A stretch of 26,224 bases of DNA from positions 1 through 26,224 of the IMG/VR virus record IMGVR_UViG_3300049810_000550; one strand, 5' to 3'. Of the stretch, positions 13,342 through 21,363 are shown one piece after another. Numbering within the stretch: position 1 is the first letter of the stretch; the number at the start of each line of letters is the position of its first letter. This DNA is from a virus. Both the position numbers and the translations under genes were made by a program. The notes beneath the pieces are model-generated. The model saw only the letters and a list, made by a program, of their open reading frames with translations, was not told the origin of the DNA and did no database searches.

Positions 13342-14176
13342 TGTTTGATTCCTCACGTTCATCTAATTCATACTGTTTACGATATTCATTGTTTATACTA
13401 ACACATTTGTCAACTAATGTCAAGTCTTTATCAAACATTGTAAATGCTTTTGTGTCTTTGGGAAAACATGCGCCGCCAAACCCACGCTTGCCATCATAAC
13501 CTGGCACGCGAGTGTGACCAACACCGATACGTTCATCTCTACCAATTGCATTCACAATAGTTGGGAAGTTGCATCCAAATCTTTGAATTGAATCATAGAG
13601 TTGATTAAAGAAAGTAACCTTCGTTGCAAGGAATGAGTTCACGCCATATTTAACAAATGAGGCCTCAGCAGCAGACATAAACAAAAACTCTTTCGCTGTG
13701 CAGAGACTATAGATGTCATACAGTTGTGCAAGACCTTTACATGCGTCAGGATGACCACCAATAATATGATAGTCTGCAAGAACAAATGCTTCTTTTGCAC
13801 TGGACTCTGTGAGGAATTCTGGATTAAAGGTCAATCGTTTGATATCATCTTCAAAGACAGACCCTACGATTCGGTCAACGACATCAGGCGGTATAGTTGA
13901 TTTTACAACAACACCACCTTCGGTATGTTCCAATAATTTCAAAACAGCATCTTCAACAATTGATGCATCTACGAACCCACTATCCGCCATTGGTGTCGGC
14001 GCACAAATAAAAGTTACATGTGGATTCCAATCTATCAATTGGTCAATTGTTGTATTATGTTTTGGGTCAACATAAAACTTTTCAATTTCATCATGGGTAA
14101 ATGCATAATCAACTGCACTGCCGACAAACCCATGTCCAACAACACCCATACGCATTTTTTTAACTTCTTCACTCAT
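13277..14176 (-). CDS. UDP-glucose 6-dehydrogenase-like, lacking the C-terminal domain
   Basis: 299 residues. The N-terminal Rossmann domain has GVVGHGFVGSA (11-21) and FICAPTP. NPEFLTESSA carries the catalytic Glu, SFVKYGVNSF the Lys/Asn pair (Lys176, Asn180) and GFGGACFPKDT the nucleophile Cys237. These are all catalytic landmarks of UDP-glucose/GDP-mannose dehydrogenases. The family is normally about 390-430 residues; here it stops after the central helical domain and has a short acidic tail instead of the C-terminal UDP-binding domain. It would oxidise UDP-glucose to UDP-glucuronate with NAD, if still active. Its start overlaps the epimerase stop (TAATG), so the two form a unit. Confidence 0.9.
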   Translation of the reverse strand: MSEEVKKMRMGVVGHGFVGSAVDYAFTHDEIEKFYVDPKHNTTIDQLIDWNPHVTFICAPTPMADSGFVDASIVEDAVLKLLEHTEGGVVVKSTIPPDVVDRIVGSVFEDDIKRLTFNPEFLTESSAKEAFVLADYHIIGGHPDACKGLAQLYDIYSLCTAKEFLFMSAAEASFVKYGVNSFLATKVTFFNQLYDSIQRFGCNFPTIVNAIGRDERIGVGHTRVPGYDGKRGFGGACFPKDTKAFTMFDKDLTLVDKCVSINNEYRKQYELDEREESNNVDYGQTEEELENQDDRGSVE

Positions 14177-15114
14177 TAATTTACTCCGTAATACTCTTTA
14201 TACCAACGAACAAATGCTTCAACGCCTTGTTCGATATTCACTTTGGGTTTGTAACCCAGTTCTCGGAGTTTCCCAGTGTTACTCCAAGTTTCCAACGTAT
14301 CCGCTGGATGACGGGGAGCGAGTTCAATGTCTGCTTCCCTACCTAACTCTTTACTTATACACTTAATAAAGTGCATCAGTTCTACTTGTTTACCTCGACC
14401 AATGTTGAAGATTTCATTGGATGGGACATCTTCAAACAATATCGTCTTGATACCATTGACAATATCACCGACATAGGTGAAGTCTCTTTTCATTTCACCA
14501 TAGTTGAATGCCTGAATTGGTTTACCCTTCACGATATTATCAGTGAATTGAAATAGTGCCATATCTGGTCTACCCCACGGGCCATATACGGTAAAGAACC
14601 GAAGACCCACATTGTTCAGACCAGAGATTTTGAATTGACATTCATTCACCCACTTGGTATATGCATATGCGTTCAACTGATGACCAGTCACTTGGTCTTC
14701 TACCCAACCTGTAGGCGGTATGGGCGTTCCCCCATAGACAGAACTGGTTGATGCATACACAATCTTCTGAACATTATACATCTTACATACTTCAATCAGG
14801 TTTTGTGTTGCATCAATATTATCCTGATGATAGATTTGTTCTTTACCAAACGAGTCACGCACATTTGCACGAGCGGCAAGATGGACAACCATATGCGGTT
14901 TGAGCGTATTGAACGCTTGGTCAAGGTCATCAAAATCCTTGAGGTCACACTCATAGACTTCATGTCCAAAGTATTCTACACGATTCTTTTTGAGTGCAGG
15001 GTCATAGAATGTATTGTAGTTGTCCAGACCGACAACATCAAACCCATCTTCCAAAAGCGAATCTGCAAGATGACTAGCGATGAAACCCGCAGCACCAGTT
15101 ATTAGTATTCGCAT
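14176..15114 (-). CDS. UDP-glucuronate 4-epimerase-like NAD-dependent epimerase
   Basis: 312 residues, an extended SDR. It shows the NAD motif GAAGFIASH (7-15), DNYNTFYDP, HLAARANVR, the STSSVYGG strand, catalytic Y150-A-Y-T-K154, and the RFFTVYGPWGRPDMALFQFT signature that is characteristic of UDP-glucuronate 4-epimerases (CapI/LspL type). It would interconvert UDP-glucuronate and UDP-galacturonate. With the dehydrogenase it makes a two-step route from UDP-glucose to UDP-galacturonate, probably for glycan or cell-surface modification or DNA/virion glycosylation. It overlaps the upstream 91-aa gene by 13 bases. Confidence 0.92.
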   Translation of the reverse strand: MRILITGAAGFIASHLADSLLEDGFDVVGLDNYNTFYDPALKKNRVEYFGHEVYECDLKDFDDLDQAFNTLKPHMVVHLAARANVRDSFGKEQIYHQDNIDATQNLIEVCKMYNVQKIVYASTSSVYGGTPIPPTGWVEDQVTGHQLNAYAYTKWVNECQFKISGLNNVGLRFFTVYGPWGRPDMALFQFTDNIVKGKPIQAFNYGEMKRDFTYVGDIVNGIKTILFEDVPSNEIFNIGRGKQVELMHFIKCISKELGREADIELAPRHPADTLETWSNTGKLRELGYKPKVNIEQGVEAFVRWYKEYYGVN

Positions 15115-15377
15115 ACTTTAACAACTCCATGATTTTTTCTTATTGCATATTTACTGTCTTTTGGAATACGTCTCGTCTCTAGAACTTCTTTGATATAATC
15201 TTTGAACATTTCTGCACCTTTGTAACCCCGCGATGGTGGATACAAATTATCTTCATTACCCATGAAAAAAATACACATCATGGCCACATCTTCAAATGCA
15301 ACTGCCTTGCCATTATACTTGAGTATCTTATCTTTTTCAGATTTTCTACCCTGAACTATTTCAAACTTCTTAACCAT
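15102..15377 (-). CDS. Small hypothetical protein
   Basis: 91 residues from the ATG at 15377. Basic at the start (MVKKFEIVQGRKSEKDKIL), with a central FEDVAMMCIFFMGNEDNLYPPSRGYKGAEMF and a basic end. The start overlaps the end of the primase-like gene by eight bases. No family recognised; no clear Shine-Dalgarno at a normal distance. Confidence 0.62.
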   Translation of the reverse strand: MVKKFEIVQGRKSEKDKILKYNGKAVAFEDVAMMCIFFMGNEDNLYPPSRGYKGAEMFKDYIKEVLETRRIPKDSKYAIRKNHGVVKVCEY

Positions 15378-16302
15378 TTCTGTAAATATACTCCAATGCT
15401 CTGTCTGCCTCTTTGTCAAGAGGACGGTTCTCATACCAGTTACCAGTCTCACGGTCTAACTCAGAACATAACTGTGATATCTGACTCGCACTGATTGGAT
15501 AACCTTTAGATACTGCGTTACCAGCAATCGCAATCATAATCTGATACATCTTGTGATACCAACCTGTTCCCGTGATTGCACGATACTCTTGTTCCAACCG
15601 TTTAGGAAAGAAAGGACAGTCACGATATGATGTCCAGTTTATGTCAATATTATCTAGGGAGTTTTTACGATGTTCGATTACCGCCTTCTGTAGTTCAGGA
15701 GGCAGTCTGTCCATGAAAGTCTTACCCTGTGTCTCCACATATGAGTGTTTGTTCATCAACATGTCAGGGTCAATCTTGACACCCTTGTTGGTGAAGATGA
15801 AGTTGTATGCACTAGGATACTGCGCGGGAACATAATACATGCGCGACAGGTCTTTGGTCTGTTCATCTCCCAACTCATCAAACTCTTTGTTCATCGCAAA
15901 CCAGAAGTGCGGTAGGTCTTTACTATGAACCTCACGGGTCAACGGAAAGACCAATCGAAACTTTGGTTGTTCTAATGTGGATGATGCAGTCGAATAACAG
16001 ATGTAGTAATACTCACCAAACTTCTCTTGCAATACAGACTCTAGGTCACCAACCACCACGAAATCGTCAACATCAAGAGCAGCCCAACCACCCCATACAT
16101 CAACATTCTTATTAGACCTCGTAGTATCGGAAATATAACGAGCAGGACTAATAAGAGGAGAAGAATTACTTCCACCTTTTTCACCTTTCTGTTTTGATAA
16201 CGAATATAACAAAGACTCAAGACCGTCCCAAGAGTCGAACTCTTGAACACGGTGAGTCTTGTTGTCAAACGTATTCTTGAATATTGTCAAAGAATAATTC
16301 AT
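15370..16302 (-). CDS. AEP-type primase-like protein
   Basis: 310 residues. WGGWAALDVDDFVVVGDLE has the DxD metal-binding strand of archaeo-eukaryotic primases. YYICYSTASSTLEQPKFRLVFPLTREV fits the following S-T-x-x and R-x-x-F elements, and TKDLSRMYYVPAQY the third motif of the VirE-N/PrimPol-like group. A C-terminal domain follows (MYQIMIAIAGNAVSKGYPIS, SELDRETGNWYENRPLDKEADRALEYIYRNG), resembling the helical PriCT-like module. It lacks the zinc ribbon and Toprim of T4 gp61, so it may replace that DnaG-type primase. Location next to gp43 and gp41 supports replication priming. The promoter at 16309-16337 puts +1 on the A of its AUG. Family call is motif-based. Confidence 0.72.
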   Translation of the reverse strand: MNYSLTIFKNTFDNKTHRVQEFDSWDGLESLLYSLSKQKGEKGGSNSSPLISPARYISDTTRSNKNVDVWGGWAALDVDDFVVVGDLESVLQEKFGEYYYICYSTASSTLEQPKFRLVFPLTREVHSKDLPHFWFAMNKEFDELGDEQTKDLSRMYYVPAQYPSAYNFIFTNKGVKIDPDMLMNKHSYVETQGKTFMDRLPPELQKAVIEHRKNSLDNIDINWTSYRDCPFFPKRLEQEYRAITGTGWYHKMYQIMIAIAGNAVSKGYPISASQISQLCSELDRETGNWYENRPLDKEADRALEYIYRNG

Positions 16303-16308
16303 TATGTA

Positions 16309-16337
16309 ACTATATCATACCCTTCATCATTTGTCAA
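16309..16337 (-). promoter_or_regulatory. Sigma70-type early promoter, leaderless for the primase-like gene
   Basis: TTGACA, 17 bases, TATAGT on the minus strand, with TGA before the -10. The expected +1 is 16302, the A of the AUG. The -35 lies in the last codons of the oxygenase gene (reading LDK). Confidence 0.85.
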
Positions 16338-16797
16338 GCATGAATACAACAATCACACAACGGTCTTGGTCAACCAGTTCGGGCATGTGTAACTCTTGTC
16401 CATTATACCAGACAAATCGATTCTTCTTAAATTCTACGAGTTCTCCGTTGTAGTATGTTCCCGTATTACCCCAGAGATAGATGACACCCGCCCACGGATA
16501 CCTATCTGTATGTGGTGTTAATGCTCTATCTGGATTACTCTGTAACCATTCTTTCTCTTTTCCGTCTATACGATAAAAGTGAAGTCGGTCAACTATCTTA
16601 CCCGTTGTCTCTTCAATCTTGCGAGTGACTTCAGGATATTTTGTTTTGATATCAAGCGTGCGGAGTCCTGTCCACCCTTCTTTTACATTCATCAAAAAGT
16701 TTGACGAACTTAATGTCTGATACTGAACCTTTTCTGCTTCTCTACGAATCTCCCAGAAGTCATCAAGAAAATCATCATGTATATTCAAATCATGCAA
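16327..16797 (-). CDS. 2OG-Fe(II) oxygenase-like protein
   Basis: 156 residues if a TTG at 16797 is used; a TTG at 16788 is also possible, and no ATG start before residue 36 gives a complete domain. The core is [19 protein letters not shown] (His96, Asp98), [23 protein letters not shown] (distal His137) and RCVIVVFML (Arg146), the full facial triad plus 2-oxoglutarate Arg. Substrate is unknown. It overlaps the polymerase stop by a few bases, so it is coupled to gp43. The start is the least certain part. Confidence 0.78.
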   Translation of the reverse strand: MHDLNIHDDFLDDFWEIRREAEKVQYQTLSSSNFLMNVKEGWTGLRTLDIKTKYPEVTRKIEETTGKIVDRLHFYRIDGKEKEWLQSNPDRALTPHTDRYPWAGVIYLWGNTGTYYNGELVEFKKNRFVWYNGQELHMPELVDQDRCVIVVFMLDK

Positions 16798-19261
16798 AGA
16801 ACATATCCAACTGTGCTTTAGGTTCTGCGCTCCAACCAACCGCATCAAGGATTGGTTCAAGCGGGTCAAGGAAAGTCTTCTCAAACATCTTGTCGTAGTC
16901 CACATATTTTGCGAGTGCAAGTTCGCGTGGTAGGTTGACAGGATAGGATATGACATTCTCCTTGATTGGGTTTGGTGTCTTCAAGTAGATGAACTTTACC
17001 TTCTCACCATTCTTGACTGTCTCATAACGAGGCATCTGTTTTGTATAATGATTATATAGTAATGCACCACGAACATGAATTGGTGTAGACTTTTTGTAAA
17101 TAGTCTTACGGTCAGACCACTTATCTATGTCTGACACCCCACGAGGAAATGAGATGTCCTCGGCGGGTAGACCAGTGAACTTATTTCGGAAGTCGCGAAT
17201 GAAAGATTGTGTTTCTGATTCTGAACCCTTGACCAATATACGAAACATTTCTTTCATCTTATCGCGCACGACTTGGGGAGTAGATGACTTGATTGCCTCG
17301 ATACCCATCATCTTGAGTTTAGGTTCTGCATACTGCACACCCTCAGAGTTATGAACATTGAGAATGTATCGTTTCTTTGCAACCCAGATACCACGGTCTG
17401 CAATCACCTCACGACCCATCTCCATACGATTGACGTATGCGTTGGTGTAGTCTGCAAGTTCCTGATAGGACTTTTCCAGAACAGTCTCGAAGTGGTCACG
17501 ACAAATCTTGTCAAGAAACTTCACAGGGTCTTTGGGGTTGAACTGATTAACAATCTTACTCATATTAATATAGAGCGAGTCAGTGTCAATCGCAATCACA
17601 TAGTCAGAGTCATCAGTCTTGAGAAGAGTATTCATCTCTTTATTGACTGCACGTTCTGCCCACTTGATTGACAACTGACCCGCAAGGGTGATGGACTCCG
17701 CAACTCTTTGGTCAAAGTAACGAAACCATCGGTTACCCAACGCACCATACAAACTGTTCATGAGGATTTTAATCGCCATCTGTTGATTGTCCATTGTTGC
17801 GATTTTGTTTGCAAGTGTTTTGGTGGGAGTTTGTTCATACTCTTGTTGCGCCTCTAACATCTGATTCTTGATGACACGGCGTTCAGAGTAATACTGTTTA
17901 ATGACACTAGGAATGATACCTTCTCTGTCTCGTCTGAAACGGACACCTGAAGGTGCGAGTGCATATTCGGGGTCTGTATCGGTAACCCCTCGCAACATAT
18001 GTTCAACCGAAGTGTGAGTGATACCGTCCACCACAGTTTCGGGAGACATATTGTATTGCACAATAATATTAGGATATAGAGAATTGAGGTCAAAGGAAGT
18101 AACCCAATCATGTGACCCGACTTGCGGTTCTTTTACATAACCACCCGCATAGTCGCCCTTTGGTTTTTCAACCTTTGCGGGAACTGTAATCTTCTGTTGA
18201 TTGAGAATCCGATAGATGATTGTGTCCCAGATAGTAGTCGTTCCAAGAACCTCTTCATAGTTCACCCCGCCTTTATATGCAAGGGTAAACGCAAGGTCAA
18301 GGAGACCCAACTTCTCATCCAGTTTGTCTACCAGTTCAACGTCTCGAATATTATAGTCGATGAACTTCTGATAGTCTTCCTTATAGAGAGTATACAGATT
18401 ACCATACTCTTCATAGGATAGTTTACGTTCACCCAGAACGACAAACGCAATGTGGTCAAGTCGATAGGACTCTTGTTGACCTAGAGTATTGTAAGTGAAC
18501 TTTTGAAATAGATTGTAGTAGTCCAACTGCGCGACACCCATGATGTCATAGGTATTTGTTTCTTTCATACCGAACTTGTTTGCGCGAGCAGTCTTCTTAT
18601 TGACCACACCCCACGGAGAGAACTTCTTGATAGACTCCTCACCGATTACTTTACGAGTGCGATTGATTAGATATGGAAGGTCAAAACCTTTACTGTTCCA
18701 ACCTGTCACCACATCAGGCATACCGTGTTGCGACCAGTAGTCAATGAAACGAGAGATGAGTTCCAACTCGTCTTCGCATTGAATGAAGTATACCCCATCA
18801 GGTGCTTGGTAGTCACCCAGACCCCAGACACGAAAGAAGTCTTCCTTACTAGATTTGATACAGATAGAGATAACAGGATAGTCTGCTTTGTCAGGTTCAG
18901 GGAAACCTTCATCTGACTGAACTTCAATATCAATAGTCGATACGATGATATCATCACGGACATATTTAATTTCGTTGGGGAATCGTTGTGCGATGAACTG
19001 TGATACGAAGTTGTTCATACCATAGGTCTTGAAGTTGTCAACGTGTTCATATCGTTTGGTGAAGTCGGTTGCATCTCGCATGGAGTCAAACTCGATGGGT
19101 TCAACCGAAGCGCCTTCTAGAGAAGACCACCCACTACCTGTGTCACCATTCACAAAGAGTGTGGGTTTGAAAGGGATTTTCTTTTTGACCGCTTGACCAC
19201 CAGAATATCCGCGATAGAATAACTGGTTACCGAAACGGTCTACAGATGTGTAAAAGTCCAT
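16790..19261 (-). CDS. 43: Family B DNA polymerase, T4 gp43-like
   Basis: 823 residues (T4 gp43 is 898; marine relatives are about this size). Proofreading motifs are Exo [10 protein letters not shown] (Asp111, Glu113), Exo [10 protein letters not shown] (187-194) and Exo III YNIRD (303-307). Polymerase motifs are [10 protein letters not shown] (389-397), [13 protein letters not shown] (497-508) and C AIDTDSLY (556-563). KKRYIL follows in the thumb region. The C-terminus AQLDMFFA looks like a clamp-binding peptide. This is the phage replicase. It has its own strong promoter 18 bases upstream of the ATG and a GAGGAAA Shine-Dalgarno. Its stop overlaps the oxygenase start. Confidence 0.98.
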   Translation of the reverse strand: MDFYTSVDRFGNQLFYRGYSGGQAVKKKIPFKPTLFVNGDTGSGWSSLEGASVEPIEFDSMRDATDFTKRYEHVDNFKTYGMNNFVSQFIAQRFPNEIKYVRDDIIVSTIDIEVQSDEGFPEPDKADYPVISICIKSSKEDFFRVWGLGDYQAPDGVYFIQCEDELELISRFIDYWSQHGMPDVVTGWNSKGFDLPYLINRTRKVIGEESIKKFSPWGVVNKKTARANKFGMKETNTYDIMGVAQLDYYNLFQKFTYNTLGQQESYRLDHIAFVVLGERKLSYEEYGNLYTLYKEDYQKFIDYNIRDVELVDKLDEKLGLLDLAFTLAYKGGVNYEEVLGTTTIWDTIIYRILNQQKITVPAKVEKPKGDYAGGYVKEPQVGSHDWVTSFDLNSLYPNIIVQYNMSPETVVDGITHTSVEHMLRGVTDTDPEYALAPSGVRFRRDREGIIPSVIKQYYSERRVIKNQMLEAQQEYEQTPTKTLANKIATMDNQQMAIKILMNSLYGALGNRWFRYFDQRVAESITLAGQLSIKWAERAVNKEMNTLLKTDDSDYVIAIDTDSLYINMSKIVNQFNPKDPVKFLDKICRDHFETVLEKSYQELADYTNAYVNRMEMGREVIADRGIWVAKKRYILNVHNSEGVQYAEPKLKMMGIEAIKSSTPQVVRDKMKEMFRILVKGSESETQSFIRDFRNKFTGLPAEDISFPRGVSDIDKWSDRKTIYKKSTPIHVRGALLYNHYTKQMPRYETVKNGEKVKFIYLKTPNPIKENVISYPVNLPRELALAKYVDYDKMFEKTFLDPLEPILDAVGWSAEPKAQLDMFFA

Positions 19262-19285
19262 AGTTTTTCCTCATGATACATTTAC

Positions 19286-19314
19286 ATTATACACGAGTGC
19301 GCGACATTTGTCAA
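19286..19314 (-). promoter_or_regulatory. Sigma70-type early promoter for DNA polymerase
   Basis: TTGACA, 17 bases, TATAAT on the minus strand. Predicted start near 19279 gives an 18-base leader with GAGGAAA. The TGA in TTGACA is the stop of the upstream gene. Confidence 0.9.
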
Positions 19315-20066
19315 TCAATAATTTTGTATCCATTTCTTGTGGTGTGGTTTCTCTCCCATGGCGCTTTTTTTACCCCAACATGCTCTTGAGTGATTCCTAT
19401 TGACTTAGATATAACCTGTGTCGATGCAAGTTTGAAAGGACTGGCCTTTGCATTATTGTTGTATGTGTTGTAAAGGTCAGACGCTGTTCTTCCCACATTT
19501 ACATGTGGTGGATTAGGATGATGACACATCCATGTATATCTGCCCCAGTCTTCACGATTGTTTGACAGATATGTTTTGACTAACCTCTCTACACATCCGT
19601 AAGGGCCACCATTCAAAGGGAATTCCTGTTTCAACAATAAGTCATTCATAAAAATAGCGGCGGGTCTTGAGAATGAATAACAGGACATGAATAGTCCGTG
19701 GTTCGCATACGATAATCCATTCTCCATTGTGAAGTCAAATTGTCTTTTGAATTCATCCGCATCAAGTAGATATGAATCGTGTTCCATGACATAGAATCTT
19801 GACCGACTCTCTGCCCGTTTCTTGATGAGTTGCCAGTGAGAAATATCTCCTGCTCTCTCAGATGGAGAACTGTTCTTACCCTTCTGCATTTCATGAAGCA
19901 GAGGTTTCCAGTTGTAAAGAGGTTCAAGGTCTGAAATCGTATCAGGTGTATAACACTGAATGACTTCAATGTCAAGTAAATCTTGTTTTGACCAAGACTC
20001 TAATGCAATCTCTGTGTATTTGACCGACACTGGATTGTTCAGGTCGGCAATCATATATGCTTTCAT
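19311..20066 (-). CDS. Probable glycosyltransferase (GT25-like)
   Basis: 251 residues, no signal peptide or membrane segment. ERAGDISHWQLIKKRAES followed by RFYVMEHDSYLLDADEF looks like the GT-A pattern of family 25 LPS transferases, in which a G.IG.. SH...... segment precedes a short acidic metal-binding motif (here HDS, compare DD/DxD). A later NGGPYGCVERLVKTYLS and WMCHHPNPPHVN are not recognised. It would transfer a sugar to a glycan or protein, and could use the UDP-sugars made by the pathway at 13277-15114. No Shine-Dalgarno is seen. The call is moderate; an unrelated nucleotide-sugar-fold protein is possible. Confidence 0.5.
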   Translation of the reverse strand: MKAYMIADLNNPVSVKYTEIALESWSKQDLLDIEVIQCYTPDTISDLEPLYNWKPLLHEMQKGKNSSPSERAGDISHWQLIKKRAESRSRFYVMEHDSYLLDADEFKRQFDFTMENGLSYANHGLFMSCYSFSRPAAIFMNDLLLKQEFPLNGGPYGCVERLVKTYLSNNREDWGRYTWMCHHPNPPHVNVGRTASDLYNTYNNNAKASPFKLASTQVISKSIGITQEHVGVKKAPWERNHTTRNGYKIID

Positions 20067-20072
20067 AATAAA

Positions 20073-20102
20073 ATATTTAGGGGGACAGTTACCCGTCCCC
20101 CC
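20073..20102 (-). terminator. Terminator-like hairpin after the Hsp20 unit
   Basis: GGGGGAC/GTCCCCC stem with an 8-base loop (GGGTAACT) on the minus strand, followed by an imperfect T-rich run (TAAATATTTTATT). It lies between the 27-aa gene and the glycosyltransferase-like gene. Confidence 0.72.
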
Positions 20103-20109
20103 TCATATA

Positions 20110-20193
20110 TCAACTAATAAGTGGTTGAATAATTGCTGCCATCATGGCAACAGTTGCAACACCTAGTGCTGACAAAAGATTAATATCGGTCAT
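20110..20193 (-). CDS. 27-residue hydrophobic peptide
   Basis: The frame reads MTDINLLSALGVATVAMMAA and then IIQPLIS with a TGA stop. It has a strong GAGGAAA Shine-Dalgarno and follows Hsp20 by 14 bases, ahead of the terminator. The hydrophobic body could form one membrane helix. The start resembles the MTEVNLI start of thyX and the oxygenase gene. Function unknown. Confidence 0.6.
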   Translation of the reverse strand: MTDINLLSALGVATVAMMAAIIQPLIS

Positions 20194-20207
20194 TTTATTT
20201 TCCTCGT

Positions 20208-20618
20208 TTAATCGATATTGATTTGACGAGGCTGCTTCTCTTCTGGGATTTCTAACTTCAGTGTTACTGCAAGTAGACCATCCTGAAAAGATGCTCCAGT
20301 TACTTGGACATACTCTGACAGACGGAATCTACGTTCAAAGTTACGAGTCGAGATACCACGGTGGATAACTTCACGACCCTTTGATTGGTAGGTGCCTGTA
20401 ATTTTCAGAGACCGCTCCTTCTGTGAAATCTTGATATCATCTTTACTGAAACCCGCAATAGCGAGTTCAATTAGATATTCGTTATCATTTTCTTTGATGA
20501 TATTGTGTGGAGGATAGTGGTCGTTTGCGTGTGACGCAGCGAACTGCATATCATCCAATAGTCTATCAAATCCAATGAAAGCGGATTTCGGGAATAAAGT
20601 TTTTTCTAAATTGGTCAT
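20208..20618 (-). CDS. hsp20: Small heat-shock protein Hsp20 (IbpA-like)
   Basis: 136 residues. An N-terminal FDRLLDDM segment is followed by the alpha-crystallin domain: YPPHNIIKENDNEYLIELAIAG, FSKDDIKISQKERSLKITG, RGISTRNFERRFRLSEYVQV, ASFQDGLLAVTLKLEIPEE. These are the class A IbpA-type landmarks including the A..DGLL.V element. It is an ATP-independent holdase. Hsp20 genes are a common feature of marine T4-like phages and probably protect proteins during infection. SD AGGAG precedes the ATG, and a promoter lies at 20679-20708. Confidence 0.95.
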   Translation of the reverse strand: MTNLEKTLFPKSAFIGFDRLLDDMQFAASHANDHYPPHNIIKENDNEYLIELAIAGFSKDDIKISQKERSLKITGTYQSKGREVIHRGISTRNFERRFRLSEYVQVTGASFQDGLLAVTLKLEIPEEKQPRQINID

Positions 20619-20678
20619 GTCTCTTCATCTCCTGTTAAGCAAGACAGTTTAAGAACCCGTTATCGGCATTCTCATTAC

Positions 20679-20708
20679 TATATATAATGTATAGATTTTG
20701 AATGTCAA
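20679..20708 (-). promoter_or_regulatory. Sigma70-type promoter for Hsp20, overlapping a divergent -10
   Basis: TTGACA at 20703-20708 with TATATA at 16 or 18 bases spacing on the minus strand. The same AT-rich block contains TATAAT on the plus strand (20683-20688), a possible -10 for the divergent plus-strand genes, whose -35 is weak. Confidence 0.65.
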
Positions 20709-20725
20709 GCCCTGAGAGAAAAAAA

Positions 20726-20866
20726 ATGGCACAAAAAATAAAAACTGCGACTCGAATTGAAGCAACAGTAAAAGGCACGAGTATTGGTCGTAAACCAATC
20801 TTCAGTTCAATGAATAAACATAAGAGACGCAATCATAAAGCATATCGTGGTCAAGGAAGACCTTAA
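20726..20866 (+). CDS. 46-residue basic protein
   Basis: The frame starts MAQKIKTATRIEATVKGTSI, continues GRKPIFSSMNKHKRRNHKAY and ends RGQGRP. It is very basic and Gly/Arg-rich near the C-terminus, like small nucleic-acid- or ribosome-binding proteins. GAGAGA lies upstream of the ATG and the TAA overlaps the next ATG (TAATG), so it is coupled to the SDR-like gene. It is one of two plus-strand genes in the window. No family recognised. Confidence 0.65.
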   Translation: MAQKIKTATRIEATVKGTSIGRKPIFSSMNKHKRRNHKAYRGQGRP

Positions 20867-21363
20867 TGAAAATTGTTATCACTGGTCATACTAACGGTAT
20901 TGGTCAGGCACTATATGATGAACTATCCAAAGAACACGAGGTTCAAGGTTTCTCAAAAACCAATGGGTATGATATTTCTAATCATACTCACCGACAGATA
21001 ATTGCATTTTCAGATTATGATGTATTCATCAACAATGCATATAATCATAGTCCAACGGGGTATGACTCTTCACAACTTGAGATGTTGAAAATGTTAGATT
21101 ATGAAAACAGGACTGTAATAAACATATCATCTAGACTAACTGATGTGGATTTTCAGATGGATGATATGTATAGACAGTATAGAAAAGCTAAAAAAGAACA
21201 AGATGACTATTGTGCATCACGACCTATAGTAAATATAAAACCTCAAGACATCGCGACTAGATTGCAAGACCATGTTGGTCAATCACCACAGGCAGTGGTT
21301 GATGTTGTCAAGTATGTTTTAGAACCCAGATATTTTCAAATACATTCAATAACTCTTTCTTAA
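20866..21363 (+). CDS. Short SDR-like protein
   Basis: 165 residues. TGHTNGIGQAL (7-17) matches the NAD(P)-binding TGxxxGIG of short-chain dehydrogenases; INNAYN recalls NNAG; VINISSR holds the Ser region and YRQYRKAKKEQ could hold the Tyr-xxx-Lys pair. SDRs are usually about 250 residues, so parts of the Rossmann core and the substrate loop are missing or compressed. It may be a reduced oxidoreductase or a repurposed NAD-binding protein. It ends convergently with the JmjC-like gene, with overlapping stop codons. Confidence 0.75.
   Translation: MKIVITGHTNGIGQALYDELSKEHEVQGFSKTNGYDISNHTHRQIIAFSDYDVFINNAYNHSPTGYDSSQLEMLKMLDYENRTVINISSRLTDVDFQMDDMYRQYRKAKKEQDDYCASRPIVNIKPQDIATRLQDHVGQSPQAVVDVVKYVLEPRYFQIHSITLS

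Noticed and set aside
12628-13401. 257-codon plus-strand open frame opposite uvsX
   Set aside because: It is antisense to a clear UvsX, Cys/Phe/Ile-rich without motifs and has no Shine-Dalgarno.
13408-13416. Another TTGACA on the minus strand inside the dehydrogenase gene
   Set aside because: No -10 at a proper distance in front of a start codon was seen.
16788-16956. Longer N-terminus for the oxygenase after gp43
   Set aside because: The extra residues overlap the polymerase C-terminus in another frame and do not look like the family.
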